Positions 7,698 to 13,538 of a DNA stretch of 13,538 nucleotides are shown one piece after another. The notes beneath the pieces were generated by a model that saw nothing but the letters and a program-made list of their open reading frames with translations, made no database searches and was not told the DNA's origin. Where the stretch lies: the NCBI GenBank assembly GCA_900755995.1, contig CAAEIM010000099.1, forward strand, positions 1 to 13,538. The letters run 5' to 3'. This stretch comes from Clostridia bacterium (GTDB lineage Bacteria > Bacillota > Clostridia > Oscillospirales > Acutalibacteraceae). The translations under genes were made by a program, and so were the position numbers. How positions within the stretch are numbered: position 1 is the stretch's first letter; every line of letters begins with the position of its first letter.

Positions 7698-7725
7698 TTG
7701 TCACATAAAGTATATAAGATATACT
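7698..7725 (+). promoter_or_regulatory. Promoter of the two-component system operon
   Basis: TTGTCA (7698-7703) and TATACT (7720-7725) are spaced by 16 bases, close to sigma-A consensus, and lie 32 bases before the response-regulator start. They overlap a perfect inverted repeat, so the promoter is probably regulated. Confidence 0.6.
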
Positions 7726-7726
7726 T
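7708..7726. promoter_or_regulatory. Inverted repeat overlapping the promoter, candidate operator
   Basis: AAGTATA (7708-7714) and TATACTT (7720-7726) are perfect inverted arms separated by five bases. The right arm contains the -10 box. A repressor or autoregulating protein could bind here; which one is unknown. OmpR-type regulators more often bind direct repeats. Confidence 0.4.
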
Positions 7727-7757
7727 AAATATGAGGAATACGAAAGGGAGTGCAATT

Positions 7758-8435
7758 ATGAGCAGACTGCTGGTTGTTGATGACGAATACAGAATCAGAC
7801 AGATTATCAAAAAATACGCAGAGTTTGAGGGCTACGAGGTTGTGGAAGCCGTGGACGGTATGCAGGCTATTGAGCTGTGCCGCAGGGAGAATTTTGACCT
7901 CATCATAATGGACGTTATGATGCCTGAGCTTGACGGATTTTCCGCCTGCAAGGAGATACGAAAATTTAAATCCACACCGATTATTATGCTCTCTGCAAGG
8001 GGCGAGGAATACGATAAAATTCACGGCTTTGAAATAGGCAGTGACGATTATGTGGTAAAGCCGTTCTCTCCAAAGGAGCTTATGATGCGTGTAAACGCCG
8101 TTATAAAAAGAAGCTCAAATGTTCAGGAGTCTAAGGAAAGCGATATTTTTACATACAAGGGACTCAGCGTTGACTTTTTGGCAAGAATAGTTTCGATTGA
8201 CGGCGAAAGAGTTGAGATGACTCCCAAGGAGTACGAGCTGTTCTTTTATATGGTCAAGAACAAGGGAATTGCTCTCACCCGTGAAAAGCTCATCAGCGAG
8301 GTTTGGGGCTATGATTTCTTTGGTGACGAGCGCACCCTCGACACCCACATCAAGCTGTTGAGAAAGAGCCTCAGGGAGTACAGCAAGTGCATTGTTACTC
8401 TGCGGGGAGTGGGCTACAGATTTGAAACACTTTGA
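7758..8435 (+). CDS. OmpR/PhoB-family response regulator
   Basis: This 225-residue protein is a DNA-binding response regulator. The receiver domain (1-120) has the acidic pair Asp8-Asp9, the phospho-acceptor Asp52 in IIMDVMMPELDG, Ser79 in the switch position and Lys101 in VVKPFSPKEL. The C-terminal winged-helix domain (about 130-225) has EMTPKEYELFFYMVKN, a recognition helix region RTLDTHIKLLRKSLR, and the terminal GVGYRFE. All key residues are present. ATG 7758 was chosen over upstream in-frame starts because AAAGGGAG at 7743-7750 fits it. The histidine kinase gene follows, probably overlapping by a few bases, so the kinase is the expected phosphodonor. The target genes and signal are unknown. 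Confidence 0.93.
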   Translation: MSRLLVVDDEYRIRQIIKKYAEFEGYEVVEAVDGMQAIELCRRENFDLIIMDVMMPELDGFSACKEIRKFKSTPIIMLSARGEEYDKIHGFEIGSDDYVVKPFSPKELMMRVNAVIKRSSNVQESKESDIFTYKGLSVDFLARIVSIDGERVEMTPKEYELFFYMVKNKGIALTREKLISEVWGYDFFGDERTLDTHIKLLRKSLREYSKCIVTLRGVGYRFETL

Positions 8436-9981
8436 TTTTTCTAATTTAAAAAACAAAAAAATGCCGCTTAATTTTACACTATTGTGTTATTTTTTGCTGT
8501 TTGGCTTTATAATTATTGTTGTGCTGTGGATTTTTCAGTCATTTTTTCTTGAACCCTTTTACAGTTCAACTCAAAAAAGACTGGTGGAGAGCAGTACAAA
8601 CCTCATAGCCGAGTCGCTTGAGAAAAACAAAAATCCGCTTGCCACAATTGAAAATGTAGCTTCTTACAATTCGCTTTCGGTTGAGGTTTACGATACAAAT
8701 ACAACGTTTTTTCAAAAGCGCTATGAATGTAACTACGCTAATCCGTCGGTTTCGGTAAAAATAGAGCCGCACAAGGTGTATTATTACTACAACTGTGCCC
8801 TTGCAGACAACGGAAAATGTCTTGATGTTAAGAGTGAAAACGAAAAAGAAGAAGATTTTTTTTCGTATAATCAGAAAAATCCTGCTACCAGCGATACCTC
8901 TAATGACAATTTATGGCAGAAAAAATCGAGCAATACCACCAAAATAATGACATACGGCAAAATTCTTTCGCTTGAGGACGGCTCGCAGTGTTTTGTGCTG
9001 GTATCCTCCGTAATTACTCCTATAAACAATACTGTTGATATTATAAAAGACCAGATGTTCGTGATTTCAATAGTGTTTATAGTGCTTGCGGTTGCTATTT
9101 CTTTGTATGCAAGTCAAAGAATTGCAAGACCAATTTCACGCACCACAAAGGCGGCTAAGGAGCTTGCAAAGAAAAATTATAATGTTGAATTTGACGCAAA
9201 CGGCTACCGTGAGGTGTGCGAGCTTAACGATACGCTTAACTACGCCAAGAGAGAGCTTGCCGCAAACGAAAAACTTCAGAGGGAGCTGATTGCCAATATT
9301 TCTCACGATTTGCGCACTCCGCTGACTATGATTACCGGATACGGAGAGGTAATGCGTGACCTGCCGGGTGAAAATACGGCGGAGAATATTCAGATAATTA
9401 TTGACGAGGCTACCAGACTTTCAAGCCTTGTAAATGATTTGCTCGACCTCTCTAAATTACAGTCGGGTGCAATAGAGCTTCAAAAGACGGTTTTCTGCAT
9501 TACAGACAGCTTTGAGGCAATATTTGCACGGTATGCTAAACTGAAGGAGCAGGACGGCTACAACATTTACCTTGAAAAATGCAGCGAGAGGGTTTATGTT
9601 AAGGCTGATGAGCTTAAAATTTCACAGGTTATTTACAACCTTGTGAATAATGCTATAAACTATGCGGGCGAAGACAAGACCGTAGTGGTTACTCAGCAGG
9701 TAATCGGCAAAAAGGTGAGAATAAACGTGACCGACCACGGCGAAGGTATTCCGCCCGATAAGCTGGAGTACATCTGGGACAGATACTACAAGGTTGACAA
9801 GGAGCACAAGCGCAGTGTTATAGGCACAGGACTTGGACTTTCTATTGTAAAATCCATACTCAATTCCCACAATGCAAGGTGTGGAGTTACGAGCACACTG
9901 GGCAAGGGAAGTACGTTCTGGTTTGAGCTTGACGCAATTAGAATATTAAAAAATCCTGACGATAACGGCAAAAATGCTTAG
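8422..9981 (+). CDS. Membrane sensor histidine kinase (HAMP, HisKA, HATPase_c)
   Basis: This is the likely partner kinase of the upstream response regulator. A first membrane segment (about 18-42) and a second (about 212-231) enclose an extracytoplasmic sensor of about 170 residues that matches no domain I recognise and has four Cys (103, 125, 133, 190). A HAMP linker follows, then HisKA with the phosphorylated His295 in NISHDLRTPL, and an ATPase domain with N-box Asn410, G1 DHGEGIP from Asp438, and G2 GTGLGLSIV from 468. The start is uncertain. TTG 8422 gives a Lys-rich cytoplasmic N-terminus that fits the positive-inside rule, and GGGGAG lies 13 bases before it. ATG 8461 (506 residues) is in frame but has no ribosome binding site and no N-terminal charge. 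A TTG at 8392 is also possible. Confidence 0.92.
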   Translation: MKHFDFSNLKNKKMPLNFTLLCYFLLFGFIIIVVLWIFQSFFLEPFYSSTQKRLVESSTNLIAESLEKNKNPLATIENVASYNSLSVEVYDTNTTFFQKRYECNYANPSVSVKIEPHKVYYYYNCALADNGKCLDVKSENEKEEDFFSYNQKNPATSDTSNDNLWQKKSSNTTKIMTYGKILSLEDGSQCFVLVSSVITPINNTVDIIKDQMFVISIVFIVLAVAISLYASQRIARPISRTTKAAKELAKKNYNVEFDANGYREVCELNDTLNYAKRELAANEKLQRELIANISHDLRTPLTMITGYGEVMRDLPGENTAENIQIIIDEATRLSSLVNDLLDLSKLQSGAIELQKTVFCITDSFEAIFARYAKLKEQDGYNIYLEKCSERVYVKADELKISQVIYNLVNNAINYAGEDKTVVVTQQVIGKKVRINVTDHGEGIPPDKLEYIWDRYYKVDKEHKRSVIGTGLGLSIVKSILNSHNARCGVTSTLGKGSTFWFELDAIRILKNPDDNGKNA

Positions 9982-10011
9982 TCAAAAAATATTTGAATAA
10001 AAATTCACATT

Positions 10012-10089
10012 AAAAACCGCATCACGGTGTTATGCTCCTAAAAAGTTGATTTTTGGTGCACTTCACAAAGATGCGGTTTTTCATTTTTT
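10012..10089 (+). terminator. Long-stem terminator with a structured loop
   Basis: AAAAACCGCATC (10012-10023) pairs perfectly over 12 bases with GATGCGGTTTTT (10070-10081), followed by CA and six Ts. The 46-base loop can itself fold: 10033-10043 pairs with 10050-10060 (nine pairs, two mismatches), with GTG/CAC outside it. It terminates the kinase transcript. The branched, elongated loop is unusual for a simple terminator and could belong to a small RNA 3' end. Confidence 0.75.
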
Positions 10090-10151
10090 AGTCCGAGCAG
10101 ATAGTGTGGTTTTAATTCAAAACTTTATTTTTCCGAAAATCACTTTTATAT
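10084..10151 (+). repeat. 68-nt direct repeat, copy B (contains motif copy 4)
   Basis: This is the second copy of the repeat at 7589-7655, about 91% identical. It starts with the T run of the kinase-gene terminator, then AGTCCGAGCAGATAGT (10090-10105), then the A+T-rich portion. Since the two upstream hairpins differ in sequence, the repeat begins at the T run and does not include the hairpin. It lies between the + strand kinase gene and the - strand AraC gene. Confidence 0.85.
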
Positions 10152-10165
10152 AACCTCAACTACCC

Positions 10166-10184
10166 GTATTAAATTTTTAAATAC
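10166..10184. other. A+T-rich near-palindrome downstream of the AraC gene
   Basis: The 19 bases from GTATT to AATAC form an imperfect palindrome between the end of repeat copy B and the end of the - strand AraC gene. It could be a weak terminator for that gene, but no T tract of good quality follows on the - strand. The rest of 9982-10214 holds only the terminator and repeat already listed. Confidence 0.3.
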
Positions 10185-10214
10185 TCAGAAATAGTTCGGT
10201 ACAAGAGTTTTTAA

Positions 10215-11033
10215 TTATATGATACCGGCTGTCTTAGACTCCCTGCTGACTTTGCGGTACTGACTCGGTGTGAGATTCTTTTTCTTTTTAAACAGCCTTG
10301 AAAAATACATCTGGTCGGAAAATCCCGATGCACTTGCAATATCCTTGATTGAGAGATTTGTGTTTTTAAGCAATGACTCAGCCCTTGTAATTCTCAGATT
10401 GTTTATATAATTGTGCACCGACATATTGACCTCTGCTTTAAAAAGCTTGTAAAGATAAGACCTGTCAAGCTTGAGATATTTTGAAACATCGGTGGCGGTA
10501 AATTCAGGATTTTTGTAATTTAACTCAATATATTTTCTGGCTGTAATAACATAGTGATTGAAATTTTCTTTTTCAGTGGGAAAATATTTAATGTAATATG
10601 ACAATAAATCATACATTTTTGCGGATATTTTTATGTATTGATATATTTCTCCCTTGCCCTCAGATGTGACGTTAAATAACTTTTCCGGTTCGGGCAGCTC
10701 AATTACCGGAGTTGTATGAACTCCTGAGCTGAAAGCTGTGTGAGAAATCAGCCACAAATATTCTTCACTTGAAAAGCTTACAAATATAATTTCACAGTTT
10801 TCCGTTCCGCATTCAAAGGTACAGTTTGCTTTTGGGTGAATAAAAAATGATTGCCCTTGTTTTATATCAATTTTTATTCCGTCAATACACAAAACGCCAA
10901 ATCCGTTAAGCAGATAGTTTAATGAATGGGAATTTTGAGAGATGGAGTGGGTGCTGTGCTTTTTTACGAATTTGTACTTCCCGTTTACGACATTTTCGTT
11001 ATTTATAATATTTAATTCGATAGAATTTTCCAT
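10215..11033 (-). CDS. AraC-family transcriptional regulator (cupin + HTH)
   Basis: This 272-residue protein has an N-terminal cupin-like ligand-binding domain (about 15-100, with SLNYLLNGFGVLCIDG and a QGQSFFIHPKANCTFECG turn) and a C-terminal AraC double helix-turn-helix (about 165-262). The latter includes VSKYLKLDRSYLYKLFKAE and the family signature IKDIASASGFSDQMYFSRLFKKKKNLTPSQYRK. On the - strand AAAAGGT precedes the ATG at suitable spacing. Such regulators usually respond to a small molecule, often a sugar, and control a neighbouring transport or catabolic operon, but none lies in this window. It is divergent from a second, damaged AraC-family gene. Its DNA is visibly richer in A+T than the core genes, which is compatible with transfer but not proof. 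Confidence 0.92.
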   Translation of the reverse strand: MENSIELNIINNENVVNGKYKFVKKHSTHSISQNSHSLNYLLNGFGVLCIDGIKIDIKQGQSFFIHPKANCTFECGTENCEIIFVSFSSEEYLWLISHTAFSSGVHTTPVIELPEPEKLFNVTSEGKGEIYQYIKISAKMYDLLSYYIKYFPTEKENFNHYVITARKYIELNYKNPEFTATDVSKYLKLDRSYLYKLFKAEVNMSVHNYINNLRITRAESLLKNTNLSIKDIASASGFSDQMYFSRLFKKKKNLTPSQYRKVSRESKTAGII

Positions 11034-11076
11034 AAATTACCTTTTAAAACCTATTTTTAACAAATTTGAAACATTA

Positions 11077-11104
11077 GTCTATAAATACAAAACAAATGTC
11101 TATA
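11077..11104. promoter_or_regulatory. Direct repeat GTCTATA spaced 21 bp, candidate AraC-type half-sites
   Basis: GTCTATA occurs at 11077-11083 and again at 11098-11104, exactly 21 bases apart, which is two helical turns. AraC-type regulators typically bind paired direct half-sites with this spacing. It lies between the two divergent AraC genes, 44 bases upstream of the - strand gene's start. The repeat is visible; binding is inferred. Confidence 0.4.
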
Positions 11105-11127
11105 TCATTAATTTACAAAGCTGTTTA

Positions 11128-11157
11128 TAATATAAAATATATAGATATATTATATTA
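11128..11157. promoter_or_regulatory. 30-bp A+T-rich imperfect palindrome in the divergent spacer
   Basis: TAATATAA (11128-11135) and TTATATTA (11150-11157) are inverted arms, and the interior continues the symmetry with only two mismatched pairs in 15. Possible -10 boxes (TATAAT at 11126-11131 and 11161-11166) lie at its edges, so it may be an operator or just promoter A+T richness. Confidence is low because the base composition makes palindromes likely. Confidence 0.3.
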
Positions 11158-11188
11158 ATTTATAATACTACAAAATATCTTTTTATGC

Positions 11189-11198
11189 AACATATGTT
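11189..11198. promoter_or_regulatory. Perfect 10-bp palindrome AACATATGTT before the ribosome binding site
   Basis: The palindrome ends three bases before GGAGG of the damaged AraC gene. It could be an operator in the leader. It is short and the support is positional only. Confidence 0.25.
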
Positions 11199-11213
11199 TA
11201 CGGAGGCGTGAAA

Positions 11214-12052
11214 ATGAATTATAAATATGAAATCGTAAATTACGACAAAAACATTCCTGCAAAGATTATGTACTGCGACTTAATGTCAGAAACTCACAGA
11301 ACAGAACTGCACTGGCACAGAGAGCCTGAAATCGTCTATGTTATTGACGGATTGGGCGAGTGCTCTCAAAACGGAGAGATGATGGATATTTTGCAGGCGA
11401 ATGTATCATTTTTAACAGCGAGGATGTTCATCTGGTTCGTCCGAAGATGGGACATAACGCAAAGATGATTATTATTCAGCTTTCGTATGAATATATGCGT
11501 ATGTTTTGCAGAACGATTGACAGCGTAATATTTAATTTTTGTGACAAAGGAGAGAGCAAGGAGAGAGTTTGCGCAATTTTAAGAGAAATTGCAGGCATTA
11601 ATACTAATACTGATTCTTACGCAGTTTTAAGACAGATTTCAAGTATTAATCTTCTTTACTACACCCTGCTCAAGTACTGTACTTCTATTAAGAGAAATAT
11701 GAGCGCTTATATTATTCCAAAGCGTGATTTTTCATACGCAAAAACTGCTATTGCATACATAAATGAGAATTTCAAACACGAAATTCCGCTTAACGAGATT
11801 TCTAACGTGGTAAATCTTTCACCGTCTTACTTCTCTAAATACTTTAAGAGCGTAACTCAGGTAAGCTTTTCGGAGTACCTTGCAAATCTTCGTCTTGAAA
11901 ATGCTTTGCAGGATATGCTCACAAAAAATTCCACCGTTACCGTTGCCGCTGTTGAAAACGGCTTTGCAAATGTAAAGTCATTTATTACCCAGTGCAAAAA
12001 GGTTTACGGCTACACTCCTGCACAGTATAAAAAGCATTTACTTAACAGATAA
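11214..12052 (+). pseudogene. AraC-family regulator, interrupted by a -1 frameshift
   Basis: The first frame (from ATG 11214, with GGAGG at 11202-11206) encodes the start of a cupin domain including LHWHREPEIVYVIDG and NGEMMDI, then runs into unrelated sequence and stops at 11468. The second frame continues the same domain from about 11390 (FAGECIIFNSEDVHLVRP) through an intact AraC double helix-turn-helix (LNEISNVVNLSPSYFSKYFK, then AAVENGFANVKSFITQCKKVYGYTPAQYKK) to 12052. Adding one T to the TTTT at 11389-11392 rejoins them as DIFAGEC and gives 279 residues, a normal family length. The damage may be a real mutation, a phase-variable state or a sequencing error. If real, the second frame could still yield an HTH-only fragment, for instance from the in-frame ATG 11465 or later, without the sensor. 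Confidence 0.85.
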
Positions 12053-12098
12053 TTTGTTTGCTAATTCTTTTTCTTATTTTCTTTATTATTTCCTATTG

Positions 12099-12133
12099 AA
12101 AGACCGCTGTTTAGTTCAGCGGTTTTTCTTTTT
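12099..12133 (+). terminator. Rho-independent terminator after the AraC pseudogene
   Basis: AAAGACCGCTG (12099-12109) pairs with CAGCGGTTTTT (12117-12127), eleven pairs with one G-T, around a seven-base loop, followed by CTTTTT. It separates the regulator gene from the fumarase operon. The stretch before it (12053-12095) is almost entirely pyrimidine with many Ts and shows no other feature. Confidence 0.88.
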
Positions 12134-12144
12134 AACAAATTTTG

Positions 12145-12173
12145 TTGAAATATCGGTAAAAAAGTTTTATAAT
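12145..12173 (+). promoter_or_regulatory. Near-consensus sigma-A promoter of the fumarase operon
   Basis: TTGAAA (12145-12150) and a perfect TATAAT (12168-12173) are separated by exactly 17 bases. Transcription would start about 12180, giving a leader of roughly 35 bases before the alpha-subunit start. No operator or riboswitch is evident, suggesting fairly strong basal expression. Confidence 0.8.
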
Positions 12174-12214
12174 ACTTTTAAGCTGTAAAAAATTTTAGCG
12201 AAAGGAATTTGAGT

Positions 12215-13066
12215 ATGAATTTCAGACAAATTAAGGCTGAAACCGTAACGCAGACGGTAAAAAAGCTGTTTCTTGACTGCAACTATTTTATTGGCTGTGA
12301 TATTATGAATGCTCTTGAAAAAGCAAGAGAAAACGAGAAATCCGAGGTTGGCAGAAGCGTGCTCTCTCAAATAATTGAGAACGATAAGCTTGCCGCAAAA
12401 GAAGAAATTCCGCTTTGTCAGGACACAGGTATGGCTGTGCTGTTTGTGGAGTACGGCGACAAGGTTGTGATTGAGGACGGAAGCTTTGAGGACGCAGTAA
12501 ATGAGGGCGTAAGGCAGGCTTACGGCGAGGGTTACCTCAGAAAAAGCGTGGTAAGTGACCCTGTTTTTGACAGAATTAATACAAAGGACAACACCCCTGC
12601 AATTATTCACACAAAAATCGTCAGCGGTGACAAAATCAGAATTACAGCCGGCGGCAAGGGCTTTGGCAGTGAGAATATGTCCGCAATAAAAATGCTCACC
12701 CCGTCATACGGAATAGAGGGAGTAAAGAATTTTGTTCTCGACACCGTAAGAACCGCAGGCCCTAACCCCTGCCCTCCTATAGTGGTAGGTGTTGGAATCG
12801 GCGGTACGTTTGAAAGATGTGCTCAGCTTGCAAAAAAGGCTACTTTCAGGGCTATTGATACCCATAATCAGGACGAACGCTATGCTCAGCTTGAGGATGA
12901 ACTGCTTGTCAGCATAAACAAAATGGGCTTTGGCCCTGCGGGACTCGGCGGCACTACAACTGCAATCGGCGTGAATGTTGAAACCTCGCCAACCCACATT
13001 GCAGGTATGCCCGTTGCGGTAAACATCTGCTGTCACGCCGCAAGACATTCGTTTGCAGAAATTTAA
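12215..13066 (+). CDS. fumA: Class I fumarate hydratase (or tartrate dehydratase), alpha subunit
   Basis: This is the [4Fe-4S]-bearing subunit of a two-subunit class I hydro-lyase that interconverts fumarate and malate; close homologues act on L(+)-tartrate. The 283-residue protein has the three expected cluster cysteines: Cys68 in IPLCQDTG, Cys186 in GPNPCPP, and Cys272 or 273 in NICCHAARH. It also has the family glycine-rich blocks TAGGKGFGSENMS and GFGPAGLGGTTTAIGV. ATG 12215 was chosen because AAAGGA at 12201-12206 lies eight bases upstream. The beta subunit follows after 12 bases with a strong ribosome binding site. Fumarase is the more likely role in an anaerobic Clostridia core genome, through malate/fumarate metabolism, but sequence alone does not exclude tartrate. 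The enzyme should be oxygen-sensitive. Confidence 0.92.
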   Translation: MNFRQIKAETVTQTVKKLFLDCNYFIGCDIMNALEKARENEKSEVGRSVLSQIIENDKLAAKEEIPLCQDTGMAVLFVEYGDKVVIEDGSFEDAVNEGVRQAYGEGYLRKSVVSDPVFDRINTKDNTPAIIHTKIVSGDKIRITAGGKGFGSENMSAIKMLTPSYGIEGVKNFVLDTVRTAGPNPCPPIVVGVGIGGTFERCAQLAKKATFRAIDTHNQDERYAQLEDELLVSINKMGFGPAGLGGTTTAIGVNVETSPTHIAGMPVAVNICCHAARHSFAEI

Positions 13067-13078
13067 GGAGGTTGTCAT

Positions 13079-13538
13079 ATGCCAAAAAGACTTAATTTAC
13101 CGCTCAGCAATGAAGATATACATAACCTCAAGGCAGGTGAGAGCGTTTTGCTTTCGGGCACAATGCTAACCGGACGTGACGCCGCACATAAAAGGCTTTT
13201 TGAGCTTATTCAAAAGGGCGAGGAGCTTCCGATTGATATTAAGGGCGAGCTTATCTACTATGTAGGCCCTGCTCCTGCAAAGCCGGGATATGCCGTAGGC
13301 CCGGCAGGTCCTACCTCAAGCTACAGAATGGATAAATACGCTCCTGCCCTGCTTGACCTTGGTTTAAAAGGAATGGTGGGCAAGGGTGCAAGAAATAAAG
13401 AGGTAGTTGACGCTATAGTCCGCAACGGATGCGTGTACTTTGCCGCAATCGGCGGAGCGGCGGCTCTGATTGCAAAGAGTATTAAAAAGGAAGAAATGCT
13501 CTGCTATGAGGATTTGGGCACTGAGGCTGTAAGGAGAT
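13079..13538 (+). CDS. fumB: Class I fumarate hydratase (or tartrate dehydratase), beta subunit, partial
   Basis: This is the C-terminal-type subunit that completes the active site with the alpha subunit. The visible 153 residues carry the family blocks LLSGTMLTGRDAAHKR, VGPAGPTSSYRMD, KGMVGKGARN, CVYFAAIGGAAAL and the terminal-half marker CYEDLGTEAVRR. AAGGAGG at 13065-13071 gives a strong start at ATG 13079, and the spacing to the alpha gene indicates cotranscription. The reading frame is open to the right edge, so the gene is cut by the window and not truncated biologically. Family members are about 180-205 residues, so only a short end is missing. The symbol is used in the two-subunit sense, not for E. 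coli FumB. Confidence 0.92.
   Translation, partial: MPKRLNLPLSNEDIHNLKAGESVLLSGTMLTGRDAAHKRLFELIQKGEELPIDIKGELIYYVGPAPAKPGYAVGPAGPTSSYRMDKYAPALLDLGLKGMVGKGARNKEVVDAIVRNGCVYFAAIGGAAALIAKSIKKEEMLCYEDLGTEAVRR

Noticed and set aside
10910..10918. A fifth GCAGATAGT core on the + strand
   Set aside because: It lies inside the coding region of the - strand AraC gene (antisense to NYLLN), has no T run before it and lacks the GRG context, so it is best explained by codon content.
11380..11395. Programmed -1 ribosomal frameshift in the second AraC gene
   Set aside because: The overlap has no X XXY YYZ slippery heptamer in the incoming frame (codons are ATT TTG) and no strong downstream structure is evident. 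A lost T explains it better.
12053..12098. Pyrimidine-rich stretch before the terminator
   Set aside because: It is T-rich but has no repeat unit, symmetry or small open frame, so it is noted only as base composition.
12167..12610. 147-codon open frame on the - strand opposite the fumarase alpha gene
   Set aside because: It is antisense to a conserved gene and its promoter; the protein has no recognisable features.
1..13538. CRISPR arrays, tRNA genes, insertion sequences, phage or toxin-antitoxin genes
   Set aside because: No regularly spaced repeats, no tRNA cloverleaf sequence, no transposase or integrase motifs and no small two-gene toxin modules were seen on reading the window.

Overview
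The window looks like chromosomal DNA of a low-to-moderate G+C Firmicute of the class Clostridia, probably an Oscillospiraceae/Ruminococcus-type gut anaerobe. This rests on the gene order, the Gram-positive style YidC, strong AGGAGG-like ribosome binding sites, TTG/GTG start usage, and a two-subunit class I [4Fe-4S] fumarase typical of anaerobes. The genus is an inference; no 16S or other marker is present.

Positions 1-7549 are the conserved cluster found beside the replication origin: rpmH, rnpA, yidD, yidC, jag, mnmE, mnmG, rsmG, then tatD, all on the + strand with short gaps. It joins a ribosomal protein, the RNase P protein, the membrane-protein insertion machinery (YidD, YidC and the RNA-binding partner Jag), the MnmEG enzymes for U34 tRNA modification, and the 16S rRNA methyltransferase RsmG. 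parA/parB, which often follow rsmG in Firmicutes, are absent here; a TatD nuclease gene follows instead. dnaA would be expected to the left, outside the window.

Positions 7550-10214 hold an OmpR-type response regulator and its membrane histidine kinase, with their own promoter and a candidate palindromic operator. A 67/68-nt direct repeat (about 91% identical) lies on each side of this pair, each copy directly after a terminator. Its core, a T-run followed by GRGCAGAYAGT, also occurs after jag and after mnmE, giving four intergenic copies in this window. This is the most unexplained signal here.

Positions 10215-12052 hold two divergent AraC-family regulators in visibly more A+T-rich DNA, with no target operon next to them. 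The second is broken by a one-base frameshift in its cupin domain, most simply a lost T in a T run. The A+T-rich spacer between them carries several candidate operator sequences.

Positions 12053-13538 hold a terminator, a near-consensus sigma-A promoter, and the alpha and (cut by the window end) beta subunits of a class I fumarase/tartrate dehydratase. No tRNA, rRNA, CRISPR array, transposase or phage gene was found. Apart from the dispersed element and the regulator region, this is an ordinary core-genome segment.
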